Shown: positions 1 to 5,543 of the stretch, piece by piece
How the letters are laid out: the number at the start of each line of letters is the position of its first letter
How positions within the stretch are numbered: position 1 is the first letter of the stretch
Assembly: GCA_020718315.1 (NCBI GenBank)
Contig: DYSK01000113.1
Location: 1 to 6,350 of the forward strand
DNA from: Draconibacterium orientale
Lineage (GTDB): Bacteria; Bacteroidota; Bacteroidia; Bacteroidales; UBA12170
DNA: 6,350 nucleotides
Reading direction: 5' to 3'
Translations under genes and position numbers: made by a program
Notes under the pieces: generated by a model
Told to the model about the DNA's origin: nothing
Database searches by the model: none
What the model saw: the letters and a program-made list of their open reading frames with translations, nothing else

Positions 1-1844
1 AAACCTTCTTCAGAAATTTTCCAAGCTACAGCAGCAGAAGGGAATAAACCCCAACGTGTGTCAGGAGAAAAACGAGAAGAACCATCTTGGCGTAAAGTGA
101 AAGTTGCTAGATATTTGTTTTTCATCGTATAATTTAAACGACCAAAGAAAGATACCAAATAACTTTCGGTTTCGTAATCGGTATCTTCAAAAATTTTAAT
201 TCCACGAGCGTTGGTTTCAAATGCAGAACCTTTCCTCCAAAAGTGTTGCCAAGAATAACCTGCAAGTAAGTCAATTCTTCCATCAACGGCTGTAATGTCT
301 TTGGCATAATTGAAATACGCATCCAATAATTCATTCTTTTTATCTTGTTGGTAACTTCTGCGAACACCGCCATCGAGACGGCCGTAACTATCAAGAACAT
401 AATTCATTGCAGCAGTTGCCGGAACCCAGATCGTTCCATTGCTCGTTGAGAAATCGCCTGCTACATTGATATTAAAATGCAAATCGGGAAGAAAATGAAA
501 TTTATAATCCAATTGAGCGTTGCCAATAAAACGATCAGCATTGCTGATATCTTCACGTAAATCGAGCATGGCTACCGGGTTAGATGTTGCAATAGTGATG
601 GGCAATCCACTACCATTGGTTTGCAACCAAGTTGTATATCCATTGTAAGCAAATGGATTTCCACTCAAAACACTTTGTGTTGGATCAAAAAGCATAGCTG
701 AGCTTAACGCTCCATTGTTGGCCCAACGATTTCCTTCGTTCATCACTTTTGCATTGATATTCACTTTCAAATGATCCTTTAAAAAGGAAGGATTCAGTGC
801 TACAGCGCCAGTTTTGCGTTCGAAATTAGAAGTTTTCAGAATTCCATCTTGATTTGTATAACCAACAGAAACACGATAAGGAAGATTCTTGTATGCTCCG
901 CTAGCAACCAAATAATGATCTTGACCAAAAGCCGGATTCAAAATTTCACTTTGCCAATCGGTGATCGTTTCTCCCAATAAATTATAGGCATTTGGATTTG
1001 TAGCATAGCGATCGTAAACCAAATTACTGAATTCAGAACTACTTAATACATCAATTTGGTTAGGAACTGTGTAAAACGAACCTTTTCCGGTATAACTAAG
1101 TTTAAGAGCATCGCCTTTTTTGCCTTTTTTGGTGGTAATCATAATTACACCATTCGAAGCGCGCGATCCGAAGATTGCTGTTGCAGAAGCGTCTTTCAAT
1201 ACTGTGAAAGTTTCGATGTCGTTTGGATTAACCGCATTTAGCGAGTTTCCGCTGCCCGAAATACCATCATTATCGAGTGGAATTCCGTCAACCACAATAA
1301 GTGGGTCGTTGCTAGCCGACATGGAAGAACCTCCACGGATACGGATAGCTGCACCACCACCAGGAGTTCCGTCGCTCGAAACCTGAACGCCGGAAATCTT
1401 TCCACTCATCAAAGCTTGAGGTGAAGTGATTAAACCTTTGTTAAAATCTTCGGATCCAATGGCTGTAACAGAACCTGTAGCATCTGTCTTTTTTTGAACA
1501 CCATAACCAATCACTACAAACTCGGAAAGCAATTCAGATTGCTCTACCAATCGAACGTTAAGGCTTGGATTGCCAACCACAAATTCTTGTGGAGCATATC
1601 CTACAAATGAAAAAACAAGTGTTTGTCCGAATTCCACACTCAATGAATAGAAGCCGTCCATAGTGGTGGAGGTTCCATTTGAGGTGCCTTTTTGAATTAC
1701 GGTTACTCCAGCGAGAGGACTTCCATCAGTTGCATCAACAACTGTACCGGTCACATTTACAAGCTGGGCAAACGAAATCGTTGAAATTCCGGCAAAAAAG
1801 AGCAGGAGAATAACAACTTTCAATTTAGAATAAATTTGTCCCAT
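1..1844 (-). CDS. SusC/RagA-family TonB-dependent outer-membrane receptor (N-terminal 614 codons; C-terminus outside window)
   Basis: Outer-membrane transporter of the SusC type, which imports oligosaccharides or other large nutrients with a SusD lipoprotein using TonB energy. The frame is open from the ATG at 1844 to the window edge with no stop. Residues 1-26 form a signal peptide (basic start, LLLFFAGIS core, cleavage after SFA before Gln27). Residues about 30-105 are a carboxypeptidase-D regulatory-like beta domain (VTGTVVDATDGSPLAGVTV, later FVGYAPQEF). Next comes the SusC signature FVVIGYGVQKK, then the plug domain with RIRGGSS (168-174), DPLIVVDGIPL (180-190), LKDASATAIFGSRASNGV and ITTKKGKKG. 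Beta-barrel sequence follows. SusC proteins are usually about 1000 residues, so roughly 400 are missing because of the window edge. The start is chosen because it gives a complete signal peptide; no Shine-Dalgarno sequence is present, as usual in this phylum. It is divergent from a LacI regulator, which probably controls it. The substrate is unknown. Confidence 0.96.
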   Translation of the reverse strand, partial: MGQIYSKLKVVILLLFFAGISTISFAQLVNVTGTVVDATDGSPLAGVTVIQKGTSNGTSTTMDGFYSLSVEFGQTLVFSFVGYAPQEFVVGNPSLNVRLVEQSELLSEFVVIGYGVQKKTDATGSVTAIGSEDFNKGLITSPQALMSGKISGVQVSSDGTPGGGAAIRIRGGSSMSASNDPLIVVDGIPLDNDGISGSGNSLNAVNPNDIETFTVLKDASATAIFGSRASNGVIMITTKKGKKGDALKLSYTGKGSFYTVPNQIDVLSSSEFSNLVYDRYATNPNAYNLLGETITDWQSEILNPAFGQDHYLVASGAYKNLPYRVSVGYTNQDGILKTSNFERKTGAVALNPSFLKDHLKVNINAKVMNEGNRWANNGALSSAMLFDPTQSVLSGNPFAYNGYTTWLQTNGSGLPITIATSNPVAMLDLREDISNADRFIGNAQLDYKFHFLPDLHFNINVAGDFSTSNGTIWVPATAAMNYVLDSYGRLDGGVRRSYQQDKKNELLDAYFNYAKDITAVDGRIDLLAGYSWQHFWRKGSAFETNARGIKIFEDTDYETESYLVSFFGRLNYTMKNKYLATFTLRQDGSSRFSPDTRWGLFPSAAVAWKISEEG

Positions 1845-1847
1845 TTT

Positions 1848-1867
1848 TATAACATTTTATAACATTT
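1848..1867. repeat. Exact tandem decamer (2 x TATAACATTT) next to the susC-like start
   Basis: TATAACATTT occurs at 1848-1857 and again, without a spacer, at 1858-1867. On the coding strand this gives AAATGTTATA twice, ending three bases before the ATG at 1844, so it forms the translation initiation region of the SusC-like gene. It may only reflect the AT-rich, Shine-Dalgarno-free leaders of Bacteroidota. It contains two out-of-context ATG triplets on the coding strand. No function is claimed. Confidence 0.6.
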
Positions 1868-1975
1868 ATGTATTTGAATTTAATTAATTTAATAGATGTT
1901 TGAATTAGAGTGCCAAGTTAAAAAAATAATGCACTAATTATCAGGAATGAAGCACTTATTTTGAAATAAAACAAT

Positions 1976-1999
1976 GCAAACGATTGCGCAAACGATTGT
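1976..1999. promoter_or_regulatory. Two abutting 12-bp LacI-family operator-like sites
   Basis: GCAAACGATTGC (1976-1987) is followed directly by GCAAACGATTGT (1988-1999), identical in 11 of 12 positions. The first copy is a near-palindrome (10 of 12 positions symmetric) around a central CG, the typical form of LacI-family operators, where the hinge-helix leucine inserts at the central CG step. The junction also makes a perfect palindrome TTGCGCAA (1984-1991), so the bound unit could instead be centred there. The sites lie in the divergent region between a LacI-family gene and a SusC-like gene, where an autoregulatory and target operator is expected. Binding by the neighbouring regulator is inference. 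Confidence 0.55.
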
Positions 2000-2030
2000 T
2001 GTTAAAAAATGAATTCAAAAAAATAAATGA

Positions 2031-2038
2031 TATATTTG
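2031..2038 (+). promoter_or_regulatory. Bacteroidota-type -7 element for the LacI-family gene
   Basis: TATATTTG matches the TAnnTTTG -7 consensus of Bacteroidota primary promoters exactly. A TTTG-like -33 box at the expected distance (about 2005-2011) is not evident; the nearest TTG triplets, at 1996 and 1999, are too far away. Transcription would start around 2042-2046, leaving a leader of only about 8-12 bases before the ATG at 2054. It would also exclude the upstream in-frame ATG at 2027, which precedes the element. The tandem operators lie roughly 45-70 bases upstream of the predicted start. Confidence 0.5.
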
Positions 2039-2053
2039 TATTTTTACAACACT

Positions 2054-3055
2054 ATGAGTAAACATCCTATCACAATCAAAGACATTGCCAGAATATTGGG
2101 CATTTCGGTATCCACGGTATCCAGGGCACTTAAGGATCATCCGGATATTAGTCTGAAAACCAAGAAAGCAGTTCAGGAACTTGCCAAGGAACTACAATAT
2201 CGCCCGAATGAAATCGCCTTGAGTTTAAAGAACAGAAAATCTAGGATTATTGGTATTATTGTTCCTAAACTCGTTCATCATTTTTTTAGCTCTGTGATCG
2301 AAGGCGTCGAAAATATTGCTTATGATAATGGATATCAGGTGATTATTTATAATTCAGATGAAAATTACGAACGTGAAGTTCAACTCACACAGTCTATTTT
2401 GAGTTTTCGCTTGGATGGATTGATTATTTCGATGAGCAAACAAACCACTTCGTATGAGCATTTTGAGAAGCTGGAGCAGTATGGAATCCCAATCGTATTT
2501 TTTGATAGAGTTCCCGATTTTATTGCAAACAAAGTACTCTTTGATGATTTTCAGGGTGCTTTTGATGCGGTTGAACATCTGATCAAGCAAGGATGTAAAA
2601 CAATCGCTCATCTGAGTGCTTCAGAACACATGGATATTGGTCGAAAACGGCTTTCGGGCTATAAGGATGCCCTTGAAAAACATGCTATTGCATTCGATTC
2701 TGGTTTGGTGGTGAAATGTGATACATTTGACGAAGCCATTATCGTTACCCAAGATTTGATTGGAAAGTACAAAATGCTGGACGGCATTTTTGCTGTAAAC
2801 GACTTAACCGGAATTGGAGCCACCAAAGGAGCACATGGCGTCGGAAAGAAAATACCTCAGGATATTCGAGTTATTGGCTTCACAAATGAAATTAGTTCTG
2901 CGGTTTGTGCTCCTAGTTTGAGCACGGTTGATCAACGTGGGGTTGAAATGGGAGAGGAGGCTTGCAAACTTTTGTTGGAAAGCATTCATAAAGACCAGCC
3001 TCCACAAACAAAAGTTGTGAAGGCCAATCTGATTTTGAGGAATTCCTCGGAATAA
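2054..3055 (+). CDS. LacI-family (LacI/PurR) transcriptional regulator
   Basis: DNA-binding repressor or activator of 333 residues, the normal length for the family. The N-terminal helix-turn-helix is clear: ITIKDIARILGISVSTVSRA at about residues 6-25, then LKDHPDIS, YRPN and the hinge helix NEIALSLKNRKS, whose central Leu would enter the minor groove. IIGIIVPKLVHHFFSSVIEG begins the periplasmic-binding-protein-like sensor domain. The C-terminal half holds the family blocks DGIFAVNDLTGIGA, VIGFTNE and PSLSTVDQ. The ATG at 2054 is preferred over the in-frame ATG at 2027 because the extra nine residues (MIYLYFYNT) match nothing in the family and are encoded across the -7 element. It is divergent from the SusC-like gene, with operator-like repeats between, so it probably senses a sugar and controls that locus and itself. 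The ligand cannot be deduced. It converges with the sulfur operon, leaving 19 bases between stop codons. Confidence 0.95.
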   Translation: MSKHPITIKDIARILGISVSTVSRALKDHPDISLKTKKAVQELAKELQYRPNEIALSLKNRKSRIIGIIVPKLVHHFFSSVIEGVENIAYDNGYQVIIYNSDENYEREVQLTQSILSFRLDGLIISMSKQTTSYEHFEKLEQYGIPIVFFDRVPDFIANKVLFDDFQGAFDAVEHLIKQGCKTIAHLSASEHMDIGRKRLSGYKDALEKHAIAFDSGLVVKCDTFDEAIIVTQDLIGKYKMLDGIFAVNDLTGIGATKGAHGVGKKIPQDIRVIGFTNEISSAVCAPSLSTVDQRGVEMGEEACKLLLESIHKDQPPQTKVVKANLILRNSSE

Positions 3056-3074
3056 AATTGCTCTGGTTTTGAGA

Positions 3075-3707
3075 TTAACAGCCACCGGCTGTTCCTTTTT
3101 TTGGTTTCTTTTTGATTGTTGTTCCTGTGGATTTTGTAGAACCACTAGCCGAATTGTCAGCACCGCCGGAGGTTCCTTTTACGATTTCAGCAAAATCATA
3201 TTGAGCAACTTCGTTTTTAAACCATACTTCGTCCGGTGCATAATTATCAATGATATTCGATTTTACTAAATTGTAGCCGCCTAGCATAATCGTGTTGTTC
3301 TGATAGTTAAGCTGTTTTAGAATTAACCAAGGCGCGCATGCTTCCTCCACAGTGGCTCCATAAAGTATATTGATTTTATCCTTTGGATTCAATATGATCT
3401 CATTATTTTCGTTGAGTAACTCATGAACCGGTACATTCACCGCTCCGGGTAAATGATGAAGATTGAATTCTTTTGGAGTCCGAAGATCGATAAATTGATA
3501 TTTTTGATCATTTTTATCGAGAATTGTTTTTATTTCTTCCGGCTGAATAGGCTTTATTTCATGAACAATTGTATGCAAAGTTTCGCTCTGACTCAGAATG
3601 AATTTCTTCTGCGGCTCTGGCATAAATATATAGGCCATTACAATTACGATAAAAAACAGTATGGCTCCTGTTGGAAGAATATTTGCAATTTTTTTGTGAT
3701 CGACCAT
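3075..3707 (-). CDS. Membrane-anchored rhodanese-like protein A without the catalytic Cys, ending in Ala-Gly-Gly-Cys
   Basis: Protein of 210 residues with one N-terminal membrane helix (about 12-29, after Lys5-Lys6), no lipobox, and a rhodanese domain predicted to face the periplasm. Rhodanese marks are FIDLRTPKEFNLHHLPGAVN (72-91) and the late MLGGYN. The active-site loop, normally Cys-x-x-Gly-x-Arg-Ser, reads ILYGATVEEACAPW. Counting back from the conserved block before LNY, Gly117 sits where the catalytic Cys belongs; Cys124 lies seven residues later. The only other cysteine is the last residue, Cys210, after a Gly/Ser/Thr linker (178-197) and a Lys-rich stretch KKKPKKGTAGGC. Canonical sulfurtransferase activity is therefore unlikely; a role in binding or carrying sulfane sulfur or thiosulfate is inference. 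It is the last gene of the operon, 30 bases after its paralogue, which shares the whole tail pattern. The fold call is firm, the function open. Confidence 0.9.
   Translation of the reverse strand: MVDHKKIANILPTGAILFFIVIVMAYIFMPEPQKKFILSQSETLHTIVHEIKPIQPEEIKTILDKNDQKYQFIDLRTPKEFNLHHLPGAVNVPVHELLNENNEIILNPKDKINILYGATVEEACAPWLILKQLNYQNNTIMLGGYNLVKSNIIDNYAPDEVWFKNEVAQYDFAEIVKGTSGGADNSASGSTKSTGTTIKKKPKKGTAGGC
3077..3102 (+). terminator. Candidate intrinsic terminator of the LacI-family gene, inside the 3' end of the facing rhodanese gene
   Basis: A perfect 7-bp inverted repeat, AACAGCC-ACC-GGCTGTT (3077-3093), is followed after two C by a run of seven T (3096-3102) on the + strand, 21 bases past the lacI-type stop. 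The T run is on the correct side only for rightward transcription. The hairpin lies over the last codons (Ala-Gly-Gly-Cys-stop) of the leftward rhodanese gene, so it could be a by-product of that coding sequence. The two-base gap before the T run and the three-base loop make it less than ideal. Confidence 0.45.
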
Positions 3708-3737
3708 TTTGTATAGGATTTTTGGAAAATAATTCGT

Positions 3738-4361
3738 TTAACAGCCGCCTGCGGCACCTTTCTTTTTGCCTTTTTTTAGGGTTGGAGAACCCGATTTTGG
3801 CGCACCGGCACCACTGCTCGATGCGTCGGCTGATCCTCCACCAAAAAACTGACTCGCACCTTTTCGGGCTTCATAGGTTTGGAAAGCAGTTTGTGGTTCG
3901 CCCGGTTTTGGTTCCGTTGGCTGCATAATGGTTTCAATCCATTGGTTTAGTCCACCACGCATTATAAATACGTTTTTATATCCTTTGCGTTTTGATAACA
4001 ACCACGCTTGACTCGAATAAATACTCCCATTCGAATAAAACACTTTTGTTTTTGCCGTTTGGCTTAAATACATATCAGCTCCTTCTGTGAGCAAACTATC
4101 CAAAGGAAGATTTACGGCACCTCTTAAATTAAATTCACTAAATTGATCAGCTATTCGTACATCGATGAGCAGCAAGTTAGGATCTTGATTTATAATCATA
4201 TTGGCTACTTCGTCGGTGGATAAAAAACGAGAGTCGTCTAATACAGCCAAAAGCATATCTTCGGCGCCTAAATCTTTTGAAAAATCTTTCTTTGGAAGGA
4301 GTACAAAACCAAAGGCCAAAATCAAAAGAATGATGGACAATAAGGTATATCTTAAATTCAT
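3738..4361 (-). CDS. Membrane-anchored rhodanese-like protein B; catalytic Cys replaced by Ser, only Cys is the C-terminal residue
   Basis: Protein of 207 residues. Residues 5-23 form one hydrophobic helix (signal anchor, no lipobox), then a rhodanese domain: LLLIDVRIADQFSEFNLRGA (63-82) followed by VNLPLDSL, then VFYSNGSIYSSQAWLL and VFIMRGGLNQW (131-141). The catalytic-loop Cys aligns with Ser110; the rest of the loop (Ser116, Ala119, Gly127) keeps the family pattern, so this is a substitution rather than a decayed domain. The C-terminal region from about 168 is low-complexity Gly/Ala/Ser (GGGSADASSSGAGAPKSGSP), then LKKGKKKGAAGGC. Cys207 is the only cysteine. The tail aligns with that of the next gene (GGAD, Ser-rich, KS, T, KK, KKG-x-AGGC), indicating tandem duplication with the tail retained. 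It follows the YeeE/YedE pair by 19 bases. I infer a periplasm-facing sulfur carrier or receptor that works with those transporters. Confidence 0.9.
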   Translation of the reverse strand: MNLRYTLLSIILLILAFGFVLLPKKDFSKDLGAEDMLLAVLDDSRFLSTDEVANMIINQDPNLLLIDVRIADQFSEFNLRGAVNLPLDSLLTEGADMYLSQTAKTKVFYSNGSIYSSQAWLLSKRKGYKNVFIMRGGLNQWIETIMQPTEPKPGEPQTAFQTYEARKGASQFFGGGSADASSSGAGAPKSGSPTLKKGKKKGAAGGC

Positions 4362-4380
4362 ATTGGTATTTTATTTTGAT

Positions 4381-4974
4381 TTAATAATCAACGCGTTTAA
4401 CAAATTTAGGAATTTGGGCTGTGATCCAAAAAGCCAGCAGTGCAGCAATCGAAAGCCCGAGGATAAACAAAGCATTGCTGATGCCAAGGCTATCAAAAAC
4501 GAGTGGAGCACCTAAAAAGTTGTCTAAGTATATTTTCTTCCACAACAATTCATAGGTTTCGCCATAAAAGAATATGCCAAGGAAAATTCCGCCAATAAAT
4601 ACCATTGCGTCAATTTTCCCTATCATGGCTCCACAAACACTTGTTCCCGGGCAGTAGCCGCCAATGATAAATCCAAATCCCATAATAACACCTCCTATGA
4701 GCGTGGAAGTAAGGTAGAGTGGATTGATGTAGATCATGCTTAAATCGATCCATTCGAAATATTGAAAATAATATAAACCAAAGGCAGCGGTGATAGCAGC
4801 AGTGAAAAATACACGAAGTACAACAAAATCGTAGCCATAAAATACGCCGGCCAATTTTCTAGAAGAAGAAAAACCGGCACGTTCTAAAATGTAGCCAAAT
4901 CCAATACCAACCAGTAATGCGATTAAAAAATCCCAGTTAGCACCAATTATTTCATTCGGAATGAGAGGTCCCAT
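4381..4974 (-). CDS. YeeE/YedE-family (sulfur transport, DUF395) half-size membrane protein B
   Basis: Integral membrane protein of 197 residues with about five hydrophobic segments (roughly 15-31, 50-70, 88-107, 122-137, 165-187). Family blocks are FGYILERAGFSSSRKLAG (26-43), YGYDFVVLRVFFTA (46-59) and GFGFIIGGYCPGTSVCGAMI (99-118), with Cys108 and Cys114 in the Gly-rich motif. In the characterised family member TsuA/YeeE, a thiosulfate importer, membrane cysteines line the pathway and contact thiosulfate; the motif here is comparable. Full-length YeeE proteins have about 350 residues, so this is a half-size form that probably acts together with the preceding half-size gene 19 bases upstream. 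The start gives the expected N-terminus; no Shine-Dalgarno sequence is visible. Substrate (thiosulfate or other sulfane-sulfur compound) is inferred from family and neighbours. Confidence 0.92.
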   Translation of the reverse strand: MGPLIPNEIIGANWDFLIALLVGIGFGYILERAGFSSSRKLAGVFYGYDFVVLRVFFTAAITAAFGLYYFQYFEWIDLSMIYINPLYLTSTLIGGVIMGFGFIIGGYCPGTSVCGAMIGKIDAMVFIGGIFLGIFFYGETYELLWKKIYLDNFLGAPLVFDSLGISNALFILGLSIAALLAFWITAQIPKFVKRVDY

Positions 4975-4993
4975 ACTATTTATTTATTAAAAA

Positions 4994-5524
4994 TTAAATC
5001 CAAAATTTTCTAAAAAACCATGCAAAGGTATAACCCGTGCCAAAGATAGCGAGCATGCTCACAAAGCCAGCAGTCGATAGTGTTGCCATTCCTGTTAAAG
5101 CTGCTCCACTCGTACATCCTCTGCCCAATTGCGATCCAATACCAAACAATACTCCGCCCAAAATGGCCATTATTAATCGGGTCTTTGAACTTATTTTTGG
5201 AGAATGTTCCACTTTAAGTTTCAATCGTCCGGCTATTATGCCGGAGATTAATGCTCCAATCATGACGCCGATAATTTCGAATACCAACCAGGAGCTCAAG
5301 GGGGATTCCTCTTTAGAAGCATAAGGTGCGTAAAATTCCGATGCTAAGGCATGATTATGAGCCACAGCATCGACGCTGGCTACAACTGCGCTTTTGATGG
5401 CGCCACTGGCTCCCAAACCTCGGCCAGTGTAATAAAAAGCAAAAATGATAACCAAACCAAGCAAAAACCCGGCTAAGTAGGGATTCATATATTTGCGTTT
5501 GTTTTCTAGTACTTTATTTTCCAT
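4994..5524 (-). CDS. YeeE/YedE-family (sulfur transport, DUF395) half-size membrane protein A
   Basis: Integral membrane protein of 176 residues with four hydrophobic segments (about 14-32, 78-99, 115-133, 148-170) and the family signature GIGSQLGRGCTSGAALTGMA (128-147), where Cys137 is the conserved thiol. A long, probably periplasmic loop (about 35-77) separates the first two helices. The ATG at 5524 is chosen: an in-frame ATG at 5578 would add 18 residues of basic sequence overlapping the 3' end of the NrfD gene, whereas 5524 leaves 19 bases after that stop, the same gap as the next junctions. An ATG at 5488 (MNPYLAGFLLG) is a second possibility. It likely pairs with the following half-size gene to make one transport unit for thiosulfate or related sulfur compounds. 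The pairing is inferred from size and adjacency. Confidence 0.92.
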   Translation of the reverse strand: MENKVLENKRKYMNPYLAGFLLGLVIIFAFYYTGRGLGASGAIKSAVVASVDAVAHNHALASEFYAPYASKEESPLSSWLVFEIIGVMIGALISGIIAGRLKLKVEHSPKISSKTRLIMAILGGVLFGIGSQLGRGCTSGAALTGMATLSTAGFVSMLAIFGTGYTFAWFFRKFWI

Positions 5525-5543
5525 TTTAATGTGTTTTATGAAA

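Noticed and set aside
134..400. Short open frame on the - strand within the SusC-like gene
   Set aside because: It is out of frame with the clear SusC coding sequence and has no recognisable domain; the hydrophobic start is a frame-shift shadow.
1056..1386. Two overlapping + strand open frames inside the SusC plug region
   Set aside because: Both are antisense to the highly conserved plug motifs of the receptor and show no independent protein features.
1913..1920. TAACTTGG on the - strand as the -7 element of the susC-like gene
   Set aside because: It has one mismatch to TAnnTTTG and no TTG-like -33 partner at a suitable distance; in such AT-rich sequence a match like this is weak evidence.
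3037..3048. Perfect palindrome GAGGAATTCCTC as a terminator for the leftward sulfur operon
   Set aside because: It has no loop beyond AATT with a 4-bp stem, lies inside the end of the LacI-family coding sequence, and is followed on the - strand by only four A and no T run.
2804..3163. 119-codon open frame on the - strand across the LacI/rhodanese junction
   Set aside because: It is antisense to conserved LacI-family blocks and overlaps the rhodanese tail in another frame; there is no family resemblance.
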